Made by a program: the position numbers and the translations under genes. Below the pieces are notes generated by a model, which searched no databases, was not told where the DNA came from, and saw only the letters and a list, made by a program, of their open reading frames with translations. Shown piece after piece: positions 5,662-7,128 of a DNA stretch of 7,128 nt. Source of the DNA: DATJPW01 sp035506215 (lineage in GTDB: Bacteria; Desulfobacterota; Desulfomonilia; Desulfomonilales; Desulfomonilaceae). Position 1 is the stretch's first letter. Every line of letters starts with the position of its first letter. The stretch lies in NCBI GenBank assembly GCA_035506215.1, contig DATJPW010000156.1:1-7128 (forward strand). Direction: 5' to 3'.

Positions 5662-7128
5662 GACTGTGCTCCCTCTTTGACTTCCATGCGATGACTATAC
5701 GCGTTATGAACAACAAACTCGTCGCCATCTCGGGAATATTCTATCCAATAAGTGACGGCCGCCGGTTTATGATGGGCCGTGAAGTGGCCGGTCTGGCGAT
5801 TCAACAACTTGGTGTTGCTCGTTTCTGCAAAATGAATTACGGCGCAGAGGTCCTCTTCGAGGATTAACCTCTTGTTCAGGAGCTCCTGCACATCAGACGA
5901 AATACGCAGCCTTACCGTCTTATATCGCTCTTTTTCAGCCACGCTCTCACCCCATAGCTCTTTCAGCATTCTGTTCTTCAGTTTCGCGCGGTTTTCGTGG
6001 CGCTGCGAGTAGCCCGGTCCTCTGCGCTCGGCTGGATCGCCGCTGCCGCTCGGGCAGATCAGATCCAACAGATGGAGCGTGCGCTTTCCATGGGCTGCAA
6101 AGTTGTCCCGGCACATTGCGCAATACGCCAAATAGTCGGCCCCGCTGTCGTGAATCCGGCGGTTAACGACCTTGTCCGCCACCTCGGGATTGGCGAACGC
6201 CATATGGCCGCCGTAGCCGCAACAAGTCGTGAGACTGCGACTGTCTTTCAGCTCCGAGACCTGCACTCCGAGCTTGCCCAGCAGGCGGCGAACCGTGTCC
6301 TGAATGCCATTTTCGTACCTGGTCGTGCAGGGATCGTGAATGGTAACCAGCGCAGAGTTTGCCGGGACGGCCGACGGCAGCAGCCCGACCCGGTCGAGCA
6401 CCGTCCACAGCGATTCTACCGGCATGGCTGGCTCATGATCCTTGAATATCCGGTAACAACTCGAACAGGCGGCAATGACTGTAGGGGACCCCAACTGCTC
6501 CCATTGCCGGCGAAGCAGTTCGACGGTGTCGCCGAAAATCTGCTTTCGTCCGGCCCACTCGGCGGGAGCACCGCAACAGCCCAGGATCAGTCCAACCCCG
6601 CCTTCCATGCTTTGCCGTAAATGTTGATATATTTGGAAGACCTGGCCGGGGGAAGATGCGCTCAATTGACAGCCGGGAAAAAAGACATGACTGCTGGTCT
6701 CATGGCCGGGCTGATGGCGCGCGAGCAAGAAGTGCTCACTGGTGCTGAATGCCATATCCCGAAGCGCAAACTCGTGCACCGAAGAGGGCATCTTCCCCTT
6801 CTCCACCATACCCTGCCGCGCTTCCAGGCAGTCTTCGCCCATATTGAGCTTCTCCGGGCAAACCGCCCCACATAGTCCGCACAGGGCGCATGAGTTCATC
6901 ATCCGGTTGGCCAGGTGATTGCCTAAAACAATGCAATAATTATTGTAAAGTTCGCGAATGTAGCGCTTCGGATACGATTTATAGTGGGCAAGGTATTCGC
7001 ATACTTTCACGCACTCCAGGCATTCGCAGTGGAGGCAGCGTTTTGCCTCCACAATCGCCTCTTCCCGGCTGAAACCGTTCTGCGGCTCGGCCGGTGGCAG
7101 TGCGGCTTCCGGCGCGATTCCCTTGAGG
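5658..7128 (-). CDS. Fe-S dicluster / CCG-domain oxidoreductase (DVU_1558-like), 5' truncated by window edge
   Basis: C-terminal 489 residues of a larger electron-transfer protein. The frame is open to the right edge; the GTG at 7052 is internal because the preceding codons (IAPEAALPPAEP, then NGFSREEAIVEAKRC) fit the known lead-in of this family. Counting from the codon at 7052: two [4Fe-4S] motifs, C6-x2-C-x-C-x2-C14-x3-C18 and C55-x2-C58-x2-C61-x3-C65-P; a first CCG domain with PGCQL (Cys128), GCCGAP (159-160) and ACSSC (196, 199); a second with DPC (Cys242), TCCGYGG (277-278) and CAMC (311, 314). Such CCG domains occur in heterodisulfide reductase HdrB and related proteins. From about residue 377 (5661-5924) there is an extra domain, YKTVRLRISSDVQELL to VHNAYSHRMEV, of unknown function. 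In relatives the missing part is a pyridine-nucleotide/FAD oxidoreductase domain. It probably moves electrons between NAD(P)H and partner proteins of the operon. Stop TGA 5658-5660. Confidence 0.88.
   Translation of the reverse strand, partial: LKGIAPEAALPPAEPQNGFSREEAIVEAKRCLHCECLECVKVCEYLAHYKSYPKRYIRELYNNYCIVLGNHLANRMMNSCALCGLCGAVCPEKLNMGEDCLEARQGMVEKGKMPSSVHEFALRDMAFSTSEHFLLARHQPGHETSSHVFFPGCQLSASSPGQVFQIYQHLRQSMEGGVGLILGCCGAPAEWAGRKQIFGDTVELLRRQWEQLGSPTVIAACSSCYRIFKDHEPAMPVESLWTVLDRVGLLPSAVPANSALVTIHDPCTTRYENGIQDTVRRLLGKLGVQVSELKDSRSLTTCCGYGGHMAFANPEVADKVVNRRIHDSGADYLAYCAMCRDNFAAHGKRTLHLLDLICPSGSGDPAERRGPGYSQRHENRAKLKNRMLKELWGESVAEKERYKTVRLRISSDVQELLNKRLILEEDLCAVIHFAETSNTKLLNRQTGHFTAHHKPAAVTYWIEYSRDGDEFVVHNAYSHRMEVKEGAQS
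5669..5675 (-). promoter_or_regulatory. Ribosome binding site of the 70-residue CxxC protein
   Basis: The minus strand reads GAGGGAG seven bases before GTG 5661, inside the 3' end of the upstream gene. It supports the GTG start even though the two genes overlap. Confidence 0.75.

Noticed and set aside
5997..6620. Plus-strand 207-codon open frame
   Set aside because: It lies wholly antisense to the CCG-domain oxidoreductase, whose frame has unmistakable Fe-S and CCG motifs; the plus-strand product has no recognisable domain.

Overview
The window looks like a piece of chromosome from an anaerobic, probably sulfate-reducing or syntrophic bacterium of the Desulfobacterota (old Deltaproteobacteria) type. 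This rests on gene content, not on a phylogenetic marker. The minus strand carries a run of genes that matches, in order and in protein features, the cluster known in Desulfovibrio vulgaris as roughly DVU_1554 to DVU_1558, next to the molybdenum aldehyde oxidoreductase DVU_1559. That locus comparison is from memory; no search was run.

Layout. (1) Positions 1-1374, plus strand: the 3' part of a sensor histidine kinase (end of a GAF domain, a PAS domain, a coiled coil, HisKA and HATPase), cut by the left edge. (2) Positions 1375-1675: a 301-bp stretch without an intact gene. It holds what looks like a frameshifted scrap of a second histidine kinase. (3) Positions 1676-2716, minus strand: an XdhC/CoxI-type molybdoenzyme maturation factor, convergent with the kinase. 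(4) Positions 2717-2897: a 181-bp gap. (5) Positions 2898-7128, minus strand: five tightly packed genes. In transcription order these are a large Fe-S/CCG-domain oxidoreductase cut by the right edge, a 70-residue two-CxxC protein, a class I methyltransferase (TrsM-like), a C_GCAxxG_C_C family protein and a radical SAM protein (TrsS-like).

How they work together. Of the four junctions in the five-gene block, two are 4-bp start/stop overlaps, one has a single base between stop and start, and one is 31 bp, so the block is almost certainly one operon with translational coupling. It is transcribed leftwards from a promoter beyond the right edge, and xdhC probably belongs to the same unit or the same regulon. 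The pieces are a maturation factor for the Mo-hydroxylase (xanthine dehydrogenase/aldehyde oxidase) family, an Fe-S electron-transfer hub, a small metal- or Fe-S-binding protein, a cysteine-rich C_GCAxxG_C_C protein, a radical SAM enzyme and a methyltransferase. The economical reading is a system that builds, modifies or wires up a molybdenum hydroxylase such as an aldehyde oxidoreductase. The reactions of the radical SAM enzyme and methyltransferase are not known to me, so this is the least described and most interesting part of the window. No tRNA, rRNA, CRISPR array or insertion sequence was seen.
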